NCBI RefSeq assembly: GCF_016786355.1
Contig: NZ_JADWYX010000069.1
Location: forward strand, 3,246-47,966
From: Frankia sp. AgB1.9
GTDB lineage: Bacteria; Actinomycetota; Actinomycetes; Frankiales; Frankiaceae
Length of the DNA stretch: 44,721 nt
Direction of reading: 5' to 3'
The notes beneath the pieces were generated by a model that saw only the letters and a list, made by a program, of their open reading frames with translations, made no database searches and was not told the origin of the DNA. How positions within the stretch are numbered: the first letter of the stretch is position 1; the number at the start of each line of letters is the position of its first letter. The translations under genes and the position numbers were made by a program. Of the stretch, positions 13,803 through 22,711 are shown piece after piece.

Positions 13803-15254
13803 ATGACCCTGTTGACGGACAAGAGGACGATCCCCACGCACGACCCGCTGGCGCGGCTGTCACAACTGTTCGACCGGGACTCGTTTCTGCCGCTGGGCGG
13901 CGGCGGCCGTCGCGGGGTGGTGACCGGACGTGGCCTCGTCGACGGTGAAAGCGTGATCGCCTACTGCAGCGATCCGGCGGTGATGGGCGGCGCGATGGGC
14001 ATCGACGGCTGCGCGGACATCGTCGCGGCGATCGCCCTCGCTCACCGCGAGCTCCAGCCGGTCGTCGGGCTCTGGCATTCCGGAGGGGCCAGGTTGGCGG
14101 AGGGCGCCGCCGCGCTACACGCGGTCGGTGCCGTCTTCAGCGCGATGACCAAGGCCTCCGGTGCGATTCCGCAGATCTCTGTGGTTCTGGGAGCGGCTGC
14201 CGGCGGAGCCGCCTACGGTCCAGCCCTGACCGACCTGATCATCATGGCTCCGGCCGGCCGGGTGTTCGTCACCGGCCCCGATGTCGTGCGGGAGGTCACC
14301 GGTGAGTCGGTCGACATGGAGGGACTGGGCGGCCCGGAGGCGCACGGGCGCAGATCAGGCGTCGCGCACATCGTCGCGAGCTCCGAGCAGGACGCGTATG
14401 CGCGGGCGCGCCGCGTGCTGGGGATATTCACCCGGCCGGGCAGCATCGACTCGACGTCCGTCATCGAGGAGAACGACCTGGCCCGGTTCCTTCCCGAGTC
14501 GCCGCGACGCGCCTATGACGTGCGCCCCCTGGTCCGTGCCCTGGTCGACGCCGAGCCTGGGGGATCTTCCGAGATCGCTGGGGCCGGATCGGACCTGAGC
14601 TCGTTCGAGGAGGTACAAGCTCGCTGGGCTCCGAACGTCGTGACCGGGTTCGGCCGCCTCGCCGGCCGGTCGATCGGTGTGATCGCCAACAACCCACTTC
14701 GCAAGGGCGGTTGTCTCGATGCGCGCGCTGCGGAGAAGTCCGCCCGGTTCGTTCGGATGTGCGACGCCCTGGGCGTGCCGCTGGTCATTCTCGTCGACGT
14801 TCCGGGCTACCTTCCCGGCGTCGAGCAGGAATGGGACGGTGTGGTGCGCCGAGGCGCGAAACTGCTGCACGCCTTCGCTGAGGCAGTCGTCCCCCGCGTC
14901 ACGCTGGTCACCCGAAAGTCCTTCGGCGGCGCCTACATCGCCATGAACTCGCGCTCACTAGGCGCGACCAAGGTTTTCGCATGGCCAGGGGCGCATGTCG
15001 CCGTCATGGGACCTGCGGCCGCGGTGGGCATCCTGCGCCGCCGCGAACTCGCCGCGGCTCCTGACGGGGAACGCGCAGCGCTGCGAACCCGGCTGGCCGC
15101 CGAGCACGAGCGTGAGACGGGCGGGATCGAACGCGCCCGCGAGACGGGCGTCATCGACGAGATCATCGAGCCGGCCACCACCCGGCGACGCATCGCCCAG
15201 GCGCTGGCCGAGGCTCCGCCGGCCCGCGGGAGGCACGGAAACATTCCGCTGTAG
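13803..15254 (+). CDS. Acyl-CoA carboxylase carboxyltransferase (beta) subunit
   Basis: 483 residues, PccB/AccD carboxyltransferase family, somewhat shorter than the usual ~530. It transfers CO2 from carboxybiotin to acetyl- or propionyl-CoA. The N-terminal crotonase-like half shows GGAMGIDGCADIVAAI, HSGGARLAEG and AAGGAAYGPALTDL. The C-terminal half shows NNPLRKGGCLD, DVPGYLPGVEQE, RKSFGGAYIAMNS and the typical ending HGNIPL. In the GGAYI segment Ile stands where, as I recall, Streptomyces PccB has a specificity-determining Asp (GGAYD). That would fit a broader or acetyl-preferring enzyme, but the alignment is by eye. The biotin-carrier alpha subunit is not in the window. Because it lies inside the PKS cluster, it probably supplies malonyl- or methylmalonyl-CoA to the two ATs, which differ in predicted extender. 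Confidence 0.9.
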   Translation: MTLLTDKRTIPTHDPLARLSQLFDRDSFLPLGGGGRRGVVTGRGLVDGESVIAYCSDPAVMGGAMGIDGCADIVAAIALAHRELQPVVGLWHSGGARLAEGAAALHAVGAVFSAMTKASGAIPQISVVLGAAAGGAAYGPALTDLIIMAPAGRVFVTGPDVVREVTGESVDMEGLGGPEAHGRRSGVAHIVASSEQDAYARARRVLGIFTRPGSIDSTSVIEENDLARFLPESPRRAYDVRPLVRALVDAEPGGSSEIAGAGSDLSSFEEVQARWAPNVVTGFGRLAGRSIGVIANNPLRKGGCLDARAAEKSARFVRMCDALGVPLVILVDVPGYLPGVEQEWDGVVRRGAKLLHAFAEAVVPRVTLVTRKSFGGAYIAMNSRSLGATKVFAWPGAHVAVMGPAAAVGILRRRELAAAPDGERAALRTRLAAEHERETGGIERARETGVIDEIIEPATTRRRIAQALAEAPPARGRHGNIPL

Positions 15255-15373
15255 GACGGCGAGCCCGACCTCCTCCCGATCATCCGCCGTCACGCCTGGA
15301 TCGCCCTTCCGGACCGGCCCCGCGGAGATCCACTCAGCAAGGTCCTTCCTTACTCGCGAAGAAGGCGACCACG

Positions 15374-16126
15374 ATGCCGCAGAACGACTGGATACGACGG
15401 TTCCATGTGTCCGAGGGTGCTCATGTCCGGCTTGTCTGCCTACCGCACGCGGGCGGGAGCGCCGCCCAGTTCTTCTGGCTGTCGAAGGCGCTGGCACCGC
15501 ACATCGAGGCGTTGGCCGTCCAGTACCCGGGACGCCAGGACCGTCGGCACGAGCCCTTTCTCAGCAGTATCGAGGAACTCGCCGACGCAATCTTCGTGGA
15601 GCTTGCTGACTGGCGCGACCGCCCACTGGCGCTCTTCGGGCACAGCATGGGCGCCGTACTCGCCTTCGAGGTCGCTCGACGGCTCCAGGACCAGCTTGGC
15701 CAGCCCCCGTTCCGGATCTTCGTCTCCGGCCGGCGGGCACCCTCGCTGAAGCCCGGGGAGCGATTCCACGCGGCCGATGACGAAAGCCTGATCGCGCAAA
15801 TCACCCGACTGAACGGCACGGATCCCCGAGTCCTCGCCGACGACGAGATGCTGCGGCTGTCTCTGCCGGTGATCCGCAACGACTACCGGGTGGTGGAGAT
15901 GTACCGCTGCGGACCGGACGTCGCCCTGACGAGCCCGATCTCGGTCCTCATCGGAGACTCCGACCCCCATTCCACGGTGGAGGAGGCTCGCGCCTGGGAC
16001 CGGCACACCCGCGGCGAGTGCACAGCGACCGTCTTCCCCGGCGGCCATTTCTTCCTTGACAACCATCGCGCCGCCGTCGCCCAGCTGATCCTCGACGACA
16101 GCGCCGTCGGGTCGTGGCAGGGCTGA
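15374..16126 (+). CDS. Type II thioesterase (proofreading, PKS-associated)
   Basis: 250 residues, alpha/beta hydrolase of the TEII family. The N-terminus VRLVCLPHAGGSAAQFF is the usual TEII opening and oxyanion region. The nucleophile elbow is GHSMG (Ser91), the probable acid is in GDSDPHST near 195, and the catalytic His is in PGGHFFLDNH near 225. AGAAGG lies about 8 nt before ATG 15374. TEII enzymes remove aberrant acyl groups from stalled ACPs. Since neither PKS here has a C-terminal TE domain, this protein could also take part in chain release, but that is inference. It is the last recognisable gene of the polyketide cluster; 119 nt separate it from the carboxyltransferase gene. Confidence 0.92.
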   Translation: MPQNDWIRRFHVSEGAHVRLVCLPHAGGSAAQFFWLSKALAPHIEALAVQYPGRQDRRHEPFLSSIEELADAIFVELADWRDRPLALFGHSMGAVLAFEVARRLQDQLGQPPFRIFVSGRRAPSLKPGERFHAADDESLIAQITRLNGTDPRVLADDEMLRLSLPVIRNDYRVVEMYRCGPDVALTSPISVLIGDSDPHSTVEEARAWDRHTRGECTATVFPGGHFFLDNHRAAVAQLILDDSAVGSWQG

Positions 16127-16165
16127 CGGTCTGTCGCGCCATCGGTGTTTCCGGCGGTTTGATCT

Positions 16166-16449
16166 CTAATAGGTCTCGGCCGACGGCCAGCGGTCACCGA
16201 AAGTGATCGCGAACGCCTCAACGACCGGCTTCCAGCGGACCATCCACCGCGCCTGGCCAGTCCCGGTGGGGTCCAGGCTGCGGGTCACAAGATACAGGTA
16301 CTTCAACGCGGCCTGATCGGACGGGAAATGCCCACGAGCGCGAACGGCCCGCTGGTAGCGGGCGTTCAACGACTCGATCGCGTTCGTGGAGCACAGCACT
16401 CGACGTATCGCCACGTCGTAGTCGAGGAACGGAGAATTCGCCGCTGACC
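16166..16449 (-). pseudogene. IS256-family (mutator) transposase, C-terminal remnant
   Basis: About 94 residues of a transposase normally ~400 long. Recognisable blocks are SPFLDYVAIRRVLCSTNAI, ESLNARYQRAVRARGHFP, ALKYLYLVTRSLDPTG and RWMVRWKPVVEAFAITF, ending at a stop at 16166. These match the C-terminal catalytic-domain end of IS256-like transposases common in actinomycetes. The N-terminal catalytic region is absent; beyond 16449 the frame no longer resembles the family. I found no terminal inverted repeats. The remnant marks the right-hand boundary of the polyketide cluster. Confidence 0.85.
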
Positions 16450-16816
16450 TCCAGATCGGCGAACCGGTGGACGCGGGCCCGCCGACCCCGCTGGGTCGGG
16501 CAGGTCGTCGCGGTCGCCCGGCAGGTCCACCGCCCGGTGATCCACCGGGGCCGGCTCGAAGGGCTCAACCCCAAATATCTGCAGGCAGCTTGACCGGACG
16601 GCCGTTTCTGGCACCCACAAGGTCAGCCGGAGCAGCATCCTCGCTCAGACCTCCCGCGGACAGCACCGGGCGAGGGGCCGGACGCTGCATGGCCACGCGC
16701 AGTCCCGATGGCCGAGACCGTGCTGGCCGGCACGATTGGGATTTTCGGCATGGACAGGCGCGGAGTGTCGGCGGGGAGGCGTCGCGCGGCGGATGGTGTA
16801 GAGACTGACGATATGC
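16450..16816. other. Decayed intergenic region beside the IS remnant
   Basis: No complete gene. On the plus strand, a frame ending at TGA 16591-16593 reads ARQVHRPVIHRGRLEGLNP then KYLQAA. It looks like a true protein C-terminus, but I do not recognise the family. Nothing else stands out. Confidence 0.35.
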
Positions 16817-17209
16817 ATGGTGATGGGTCAAGGACCGGTCTGGCCGACGAACGCGGCCGGAGAGACCTACGGAGGGGGATTGCATGCCGTGCCTCGAAGC
16901 GACTGGCCGGACCTGATCTCGGCTGGGCTCAGGGATGGGAAGCGCGGCTACGTCAGGCGGACCGAACTTGATGCTGCGATTGGTACCGGGTTGCCGCCCG
17001 CCGAAAAAGCCGAATGGGAGTACCTGCCTGGTCGTACCACTGGTCACCGGCTCGGGCTCAGCGGATCTTGGTTCACCATTTCTCCTCATTGTCTCGTTCC
17101 AGCAATGAATCCGGGTCGCGGCGCGGAGCCACGTAGGATCGGTCGGCGCGGCCGACTCGCACGGCCATCTGGACTTTTGCCGGCTCGTCGACTCCGACCA
17201 GCTCGTTGA
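16817..17209 (+). pseudogene. Hypothetical protein fragment
   Basis: An ORF of 130 codons. Its first ~70 residues (VWPTNAAGETYGG, DWPDLISAGLRDGKRGYVR, ELDAAIGTGLPPAEKAEWE) resemble a short motif widespread in uncharacterised actinobacterial envelope proteins, of the form NAxGxTYG...GYVRxxEL. The remaining residues are low-complexity Arg/Gly/Pro and run antisense over the end of the nitroreductase gene by 136 nt, so the true end is probably lost. I read it as a truncated or decayed gene. No function is assigned. Confidence 0.4.
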
Positions 17210-18119
17210 AGCGTTTCTGTAGGTCTTTCATCTCCGGGAACTCCTGCAGGACCTGGCTGAGAGGCTGGCACACCAAACCCAGCTGGGTGAGAGTCAGCTG
17301 AACGCGGGCGTACGCGCGGCCGGTCTTCAGCCAGTCGATCTGCTCGTTCGTCGCGGTCTTCAGCAGCAGCACGCCGCGTGCGCTGTGGACGCCCTTATGG
17401 ACGGACTTCATAAGTCCCTTGACAGACCGGTCGCTGAACCAGCGTTTGGGGTCGCCGTCACGCAGGTACCGCTCCAGCAGGACCCGCTGTAGCCCGTCGA
17501 TGCCGAGTTGAGGCGCGCTGAGCCCGTCCCGCTTGGTCTGTCGCTGCCCCTCGCTGTAGCGGAACCAAATCCGGGTCTCTTCGGACGTTCGCGGGGTGGT
17601 GGCCTCGATCTCCATCGCCCGGTAGAAGATGTCGAGCAAAGGCTGCACGGTGTCCGGTTGGTGGAAGGCCATCAGCTCAGCGGGGCCGTCGGGCAGCTGT
17701 CCGCGGACCTGCACGATCTCCTGCTCGGTCAGCATCGCTCCGGTGTACGTACGCCGGTTGGTCTGCCGCGTTGGGATCTGATCGGCCAGTGGGTCCGGCT
17801 GCATGTTCCTGTCGGAACGCAGAACGATCCTGGCGACTGGTTTCCGGCCTATCTCTTCGAGTGGGTACGGACCCTGAGGCAGGTACTCCACCTCGGTGCG
17901 GTATCCGTGCTGAGTCATACCGGCAGACAGAATTTCGATGAAACACCCGCACCCGATATGTATCTGCCGGGCCGGCGGATCGGTCACCGGCAGCAGGCGA
18001 CTCGGATCAACGGAGAAAAGCATCTCGGTCGGCGATATGACCTGGCACCGCCAGGCTTGCGTGTCGTGCGGGTTCGGCGCGCGAATGCCGTACTCGATCG
18101 CGGTGCGAATAGGGTCCAT
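17073..18119 (-). CDS. Acg-like nitroreductase family protein
   Basis: 348 residues from ATG 18119. The start is chosen because AGGAGT (18129-18134 on the minus strand) lies 9 nt upstream; ATG 18140 has no such site. The N-terminus MDPIRTAIEYGIRAPNPHD followed by TQAWR matches the flavin-binding opening of the Acg/Rv2032-type nitroreductase branch (APSxHNTQPW in relatives). The central RQTNRRTY and the C-terminal KTGRAYARVQLTLTQLGLVC segments are also family features. Homologues bind FMN and are linked to stress or dormancy in mycobacteria; whether they reduce substrates or store flavin is unsettled. The gene is divergent from the XRE regulator at 18737, with ~600 bp of decayed sequence between them. 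Confidence 0.85.
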   Translation of the reverse strand: MDPIRTAIEYGIRAPNPHDTQAWRCQVISPTEMLFSVDPSRLLPVTDPPARQIHIGCGCFIEILSAGMTQHGYRTEVEYLPQGPYPLEEIGRKPVARIVLRSDRNMQPDPLADQIPTRQTNRRTYTGAMLTEQEIVQVRGQLPDGPAELMAFHQPDTVQPLLDIFYRAMEIEATTPRTSEETRIWFRYSEGQRQTKRDGLSAPQLGIDGLQRVLLERYLRDGDPKRWFSDRSVKGLMKSVHKGVHSARGVLLLKTATNEQIDWLKTGRAYARVQLTLTQLGLVCQPLSQVLQEFPEMKDLQKRFNELVGVDEPAKVQMAVRVGRADRSYVAPRRDPDSLLERDNEEKW

Positions 18120-18736
18120 ACCGGCAATACTCCTGATCATTTTGGGGCATTCGACGACGGCGCCGAGTATGGTCGCTCGCCCGCCGAGCCGGCAGGGCAG
18201 AAACCCTGCCCCCCAACTGATGCCGCAACTGCCCCGCGTCGGGACCGCGCACCGAGCGGGCGAGGTCCTGGATCCGGTTCAGGTCGGCGGGGAGATGCGC
18301 GCTGGCCTTGTCCAGCTCGGCGATCTCCTTGCGAGTGCCCAGCTTGTCGGTCAGGTACCCGCCCGCCAGCGGTCCCCAGGTGGTGAAGCCGAGACCCTCG
18401 TCTCGATCATCGGCAGTACTTGGCGTTCGAGATCACGTCCCAGCAGCGACGATCGCCGTGCATCGAGGAGTGCAGTATTGTCCGGCCTCAGACGGATAGG
18501 GACACCGGCCGATGTTGATCCACTGACCGCCAGTCAAGTGATCATCCGGGGGGGTATGGGCCTGACCGCCCGTCACGTCGGCGCCAGCCCGCCCGAGCGC
18601 GATCGGGCGGTGGCTCGTGAACTCGCGGTCAACCAGTGGTACGGAGCGTTCCGTCGCCTCTCAAGCCGACTGGGATGAGTCGGATCATGGTCCGGGCTGC
18701 CCTTTAATGATCGCGTTTAGCGGGGATAATGTTTCG
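18120..18736. other. Intergenic region with an unidentified protein fragment
   Basis: On the minus strand, about 18166-18440, an open frame without a good start reads DRDEGLGFTTWGPLAGGYL, TDKLGTRKEIAELDKASAH, LPADLNRIQDLARSVRG. It looks like real coding sequence. The GLGFTTWGPLAGG stretch is reminiscent of aldo/keto reductases, but the rest does not settle it. The frame loses sense toward 18170. Promoters for the flanking divergent genes should lie here; I could not place them. Confidence 0.4.
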
Positions 18737-19579
18737 ATGGGATCCGACGAACTCGCGCTGTTTTTGCGCTCGCGGCGATCTGCGCTCCAACCAGCCGACG
18801 TCGGACTTCCATTGCCACTGCGTCGGCGCACCACCGGTCTGCGGCGCGAGGATGTCGCCGACCTGGCCGCCATGTCCAGGGACTATTACCGGCGCTTGGA
18901 GCAGGCCCGGATCGCCCCGCCGTCACCGCAGATCCTGGACGCGCTCGCCCGCGCGTTGCGGCTCAGTAACGACGAACGCGATTACCTCTACCGGGTCGCC
19001 GACCGGGAGCCGCCACCGCAGCCTGTTCGGCTCAGCCGGATCGACCCGCCACTGCGGCAGATCGTCGACGCGATGGGCGCCAACCCCGCCCAGATCATGA
19101 CCGTGACCGGCGAGACACTCCTGCAGAACGCTGCCGCCGTCGCTCTCTACGGTGACCACTCGCTGTACACCGGCGATGCCCGCAAAAGCATCTACCGATG
19201 GTTCACCGACCCGAGCAGTCGACGGATGCACCCACCCGAGGACCATGAGGAGGAGGGCCGTGCCCAGGTGGCCAATCTGCGGGCCCGGTCGGCGAACGGC
19301 AACGATACCGGGGCCGACCGGTTGATTGGCCTGCTGCGCGCCCGCAGCGCCGAGTTCGAGCAGATGTGGCAGGAACAGAAGGTAGCGCTCTGCCGATCCG
19401 GCACCAAGACCATGGTCCACCCAGCGTTCGGCGCAATGGACCTGCAGGTTCAAATCCTGGCGGCCGAGAGCGTCGGCCAACTCGCAGTCCTCTTCACCGC
19501 CGCCGGCGACAACGTCGAGCGGCTGCGTGCGCTCACGGTCAGTGCCCCGACCGAGCACAGCGCGAGCGGGCGTAGCTAG
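18737..19579 (+). CDS. XRE-family regulator with MmyB-like ligand-binding domain
   Basis: 280 residues from ATG 18737 (MGSDELALFLRSRR, the usual start of this family). The N-terminal helix-turn-helix at about 10-85 contains LRRRTTGLRREDVADLAAMS, YYRRLEQARIAPPSPQ and ILDALARALRLSNDERDYL. The C-terminal ~180 residues match the MmyB-like PAS-type ligand domain (DPPLRQIVDAMGANPAQIM, SIYRWFTDPSSR, the Phe/Gly-rich HPAFGAMDLQVQIL, ending AAGDNVERLRAL). In actinomycetes such regulators often sit divergent from an SDR or nitroreductase gene they control. The neighbour here is the divergent nitroreductase, which makes it the likely target. Confidence 0.88.
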   Translation: MGSDELALFLRSRRSALQPADVGLPLPLRRRTTGLRREDVADLAAMSRDYYRRLEQARIAPPSPQILDALARALRLSNDERDYLYRVADREPPPQPVRLSRIDPPLRQIVDAMGANPAQIMTVTGETLLQNAAAVALYGDHSLYTGDARKSIYRWFTDPSSRRMHPPEDHEEEGRAQVANLRARSANGNDTGADRLIGLLRARSAEFEQMWQEQKVALCRSGTKTMVHPAFGAMDLQVQILAAESVGQLAVLFTAAGDNVERLRALTVSAPTEHSASGRS

Positions 19580-19904
19580 TACCAGTTGCGCGCGTTGGAG
19601 CCGGCGCATGACGCCGCATAAGAAGGTCACGTGGGTTTCCGCACGACCCGGAATAAAACAGGAATCAAAGTTGACGGGGTTAACTACGACATCCGGCTAC
19701 CAGCAGCGCCGGAGCGGCGCCGTGGCGCCTACTATCCTCGCCCGGTCGCGATGACCTGCGCGTTCACGCCGTGACGCTGGTGCTTGCCGAAGTGGTTCGA
19801 AGGGTTGTCCGGACGCGACCCAAATAGGGGCAGAAATTTGACCTGGTTGGGTCCGCTGAACTCGGCGACAGTGGTGCCGCCCGTCCACCAATCTGGGAGA
19901 ACCG
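19580..19904. other. Intergenic region
   Basis: 325 bp between the XRE regulator and the LLM gene. I see no gene. GGGAGA at 19890-19895 just before ATG 19905 is a plausible ribosome site for the downstream gene. Confidence 0.4.
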
Positions 19905-20828
19905 ATGACCGCCTACGGGCACGAGTTGCTGTTCGGCACGATGTGGGATGTGGTGGCGGACGACGCCGTGCGCATCGTCGACCTTGCAGTGCGGGCCGAG
20001 GAGTGGGGACTGGATCTGGTCACGCTCACGGACCACCCCTACAGCGTGATCCAGGGCCATCCCGATCGCCGGCCGAGGATCGATGTCGTCCCGTTGCTGA
20101 CTGCGATCGCCATGCGGACACACCGGCTGCGAGTCGCGACCAACGTGGCCACCCTGCCGTTGCGGCCGCCGCCGATGCTGGCCCGGTGGGCCGCGTCGCT
20201 GGACCGGCTGAGCGGAGGCCGCTTCGAGCTGGGGCTGGGCACGGGTGCGATGTGGGACGCGATCGCCGCGGAGGGCGGCCCGCGGCGGACCCCCGGCGAG
20301 TCGGTCGAGGCGCTGACGGAGGCCATCGCGGTGATCCGAGCGCTATGGACGCCGGGTCCACTCGTAACGCGCACCGGGAAGCACTATTGCCTCGACGGTG
20401 TGCTGCCGGGCCCGTTCCCTTTGCACAAGATGGAGATCTGGCTCGGCGCCTATCAGCCACGGATGCAGCGACTGATCGGACGTGGCGCCGACGGCTGGCT
20501 ACCCAGTTCGCCGTATCTTCCGCCAGCGGCGTACGCGCAAGGCAACAAGATCATCGACCAGGCCGCGGTCGAGGCGGGCCGGCTGCCGTCGGCGATCCGC
20601 CGCCTTTACAACGTCGCGGGTACCTTCGGTAACCGCGAGGAGGGTTTCCTGCAGGGACCCCCTCGGCTGTGGGCGGATCAGCTCGGCGAACTGGCCCTGA
20701 CCCAGGGGGTCAGCACGTTCCTGCTGTATCTCATCGACGACGCCGACACGGTGCGCCGGTTCGCCGAGGAGGTCGCTCCGGCGGTTCGGTTCGGGAGATG
20801 GTGGCAGCGGAAGTTGAGCCCTGTCTGA
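19905..20828 (+). CDS. LLM-class (luciferase-like) flavin/F420-dependent oxidoreductase
   Basis: 307 residues, TIM-barrel luciferase-like fold. Family marks are LAVRAEEWGLDLVTLTDHP near 27-47, TNVATLPLRPPPMLARWA (the loop after strand 4), LDRLSGGRFELGLGTG, SVEALTEAIAVIRALWTP and WLGAYQPRMQRLIGRGADGW. These enzymes use F420H2 or FMNH2 as hydride donor or oxygen activator. The substrate cannot be told from sequence. GGGAGA precedes the start with a short spacer. It stands alone between two decayed stretches. It belongs to the same superfamily as the LLM genes at 33689 and 39288 but is not close to either. Confidence 0.87.
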   Translation: MTAYGHELLFGTMWDVVADDAVRIVDLAVRAEEWGLDLVTLTDHPYSVIQGHPDRRPRIDVVPLLTAIAMRTHRLRVATNVATLPLRPPPMLARWAASLDRLSGGRFELGLGTGAMWDAIAAEGGPRRTPGESVEALTEAIAVIRALWTPGPLVTRTGKHYCLDGVLPGPFPLHKMEIWLGAYQPRMQRLIGRGADGWLPSSPYLPPAAYAQGNKIIDQAAVEAGRLPSAIRRLYNVAGTFGNREEGFLQGPPRLWADQLGELALTQGVSTFLLYLIDDADTVRRFAEEVAPAVRFGRWWQRKLSPV

Positions 20829-21049
20829 GCCGGAGACCTTCTTCTTGAAGGTCGCGAGTCTGAGCGCCGTGAATAGCGAGTCAGGGGCGCATGCGCCGGC
20901 TGCAGCCTCCCGCGCGGCGGTGTATTCGGGGTCTCCTAGGACGACCCCCGCGTCCAACGCGGGCATGCCACGTTCCGGCGCGCAGGAAGCCTGGGGCCGA
21001 CCCGAACGAAAATATTCCTAGATCGGCTAGATGGGCTGTGTTCGTGAGG

Positions 21050-21430
21050 CGGTGCGGCGGCACGAACGATCGTTCCAACGGGATCGAGCCGTGGCTGCAG
21101 ACCCTGGACGTGTCAGTCGCGGCCTATGTCTACCTGGAGCCGTGGCACCCGGACATCGAGGAGCTCGTCGACTGAGGGACTACACCGGTGAGGACGTCTG
21201 GCGTACCCACAGCCTGAACCTGGTGCACTGAATCCCGGACGAGTTCATGCGCCCGGTCCTGGCCGGCGAGGTCTGGTCGCTGAGCGACCCGGACCAGGTG
21301 CCCGAGCTGACCGACCGTGGGCCGCCGAGGTTGACCGCGCCTACCGGGGCCGCAGAGGTCGAGGGCGTTTCGTCCGCCAGCTGGCCGCCCGGGGCCGTGG
21401 CCATTCGGGAGCGGCTCCCGCCGGTCAGGC
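21050..21430 (+). pseudogene. Ribonucleoside-diphosphate reductase large-subunit remnant
   Basis: Fragments in several frames line up with the class I large subunit (NrdA/NrdE). SNGIEPWLQTLDVSVAA runs straight into YVYLEPWHPDIEELVD with the usual intervening NQGG..RKGAA segment deleted. RDYTGEDVWRTHSLNLVH then continues in another frame (an apparent 1-nt loss near 21175), the expected HWIPDEF reads H-stop-IPDEF (TGA at 21229-21231), and MRPVLAGEVWSLSDPDQVPEL follows. AAEVDRAYRG lies in a third frame after another shift. The gene is clearly dead and lacks both the N-terminal ATP cone and the C-terminal redox tail. A functional copy must exist elsewhere. This is an insertion or duplication relic, not part of a pathway here. 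Confidence 0.85.
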
Positions 21431-22148
21431 CCGCGCTTGGACTCTACGAAGCCTTGCTGCGCCGCATGGTCCCGAGGGCTCCCCGAAGGCTGTCGCCGCG
21501 GCCACCGTGGCGGACGTGGCCACCTGGCTCGGACCGTTACAGCGCACGGCCGTCGAGGATCTCCTGACGAGTGGCCGACGCCGGCAGCTGACCGTCGGGC
21601 TCATCGGTCTGCCGATTTGTCGTAGTAGCGGCTGGTTCACCTGCGGTCGGGGGACTCCCGCACCGGGCTCGTCGTCTTCGTCAGAGGCCGTGATGTGGGG
21701 CGGTGGTGATCCTGGGGAGAGCCCGGTGATCATGATCAGAGTCAGGGTCTCGAGGGAACTTTGAGGGGCGCCGGCTGCGAGATCGTCGGATCCAGCCCGC
21801 GAGCTGCGGCGATGAGCAGGTCGACGGCAGTGTCCGGAGTGAGGCCGGAGGTTCATCGGCCGCTGCGGGCCCCACTCGGCCTTGCAACGAGCCAGGAACG
21901 GGAACACGAACGGGCTGCTGCGCCAGTACTTCCCGAAGAGGACAGATCTGTCTGGCTACCACCGCGACGACCTCGCGCCGTTGGCCGCCCGCAGCTGAGC
22001 CATCGCCCGCCCGGTGCCCGCCCTGGCGCCGGTGGTGATCGGTCCGCCCGACGGGTCGATCTCCCGGATCCGCCACCTTCGCCGATCCGGCATCGTCGAC
22101 CTCTGGGTGCGACCATGCCTGTTCGCGCACCGCGAATCAAGCGTCGTG
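21431..22148. other. Decayed or non-coding stretch
   Basis: About 700 bp with several overlapping frames on both strands, none carrying a family I recognise. A plus-strand frame near 21507-21620 (ADVATWLGPLQRTAVEDLL) and a minus-strand frame near 21790-21940 (SSPFVFPFLARCKAEWGP) look coding-like locally, which suggests further pseudogene fragments. Confidence 0.35.
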
Positions 22149-22164
22149 CTGTACGATCGTACAG
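22149..22164. promoter_or_regulatory. Palindromic operator-like site 1
   Basis: CTGTACGATCGTACAG is a perfect 16-bp palindrome. It is a member of the family with core TACGNNCGTA found in six intergenic regions of this window. It is paired with the next site at a 21-bp offset (two helical turns). Confidence 0.65.
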
Positions 22165-22169
22165 TGCTG

Positions 22170-22185
22170 CTGTATGGGCGTATAG
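22170..22185. promoter_or_regulatory. Palindromic operator-like site 2
   Basis: CTGTATGGGCGTATAG is an imperfect 16-bp palindrome of the same family, 21 bp downstream of site 1. The pair lies about 530 bp before the sulfotransferase gene. Confidence 0.6.
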
Positions 22186-22367
22186 CGCGAGGTGCGACAG
22201 GCAATCTTCCGGTGACGCCGGCTCGTCGCGAGGGCGCCGGACACGGAAGCGCGCCCGCACCTGCCAATCCTCGGACGGGACGGGAGAGCACCGCGATCGG
22301 GATCGAGGAAGTGAAGGGCGGGCGGCGCCCGCTCGCGCATGGTCTGTCGCGCGCGCCGCGAGGTGTG

Positions 22368-22383
22368 CTATACAACCGTATGG
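22368..22383. promoter_or_regulatory. Palindromic operator-like site 3
   Basis: CTATACAACCGTATGG is a single 16-bp site of the same family, about 330 bp before the sulfotransferase start. No gene lies between it and the sulfotransferase, so it may govern the sulfotransferase-SDR transcript. Confidence 0.55.
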
Positions 22384-22711
22384 CGCCAGCGCCGGAAGGG
22401 CTCAGCGAGACGCCACGAACTCCGTCACCACCAGGACCACGTGATCACCGCCGCCGACCCGTACCCCGCACCCCAGTCCTTCCGCTTAGATGCGCCGCAT
22501 CCACCCCCCCCGGCAGCTGACAGGACGCTCGACGAAATGCCGACCCACCTGCCTGGCTTGGAGATCGACCTGCGGGCCGCGCCACGCCGTCGGAGCGACT
22601 GTCCGTGGCACGGTCCTCGGGCAGTGATCGGTTGACGGACGATCGGACGTCAGCTCCGGAGAGGCGAGTCCAGTTGGCCGACAGTCGTTTCTCAGTGAAG
22701 TGAGGGCGTAC

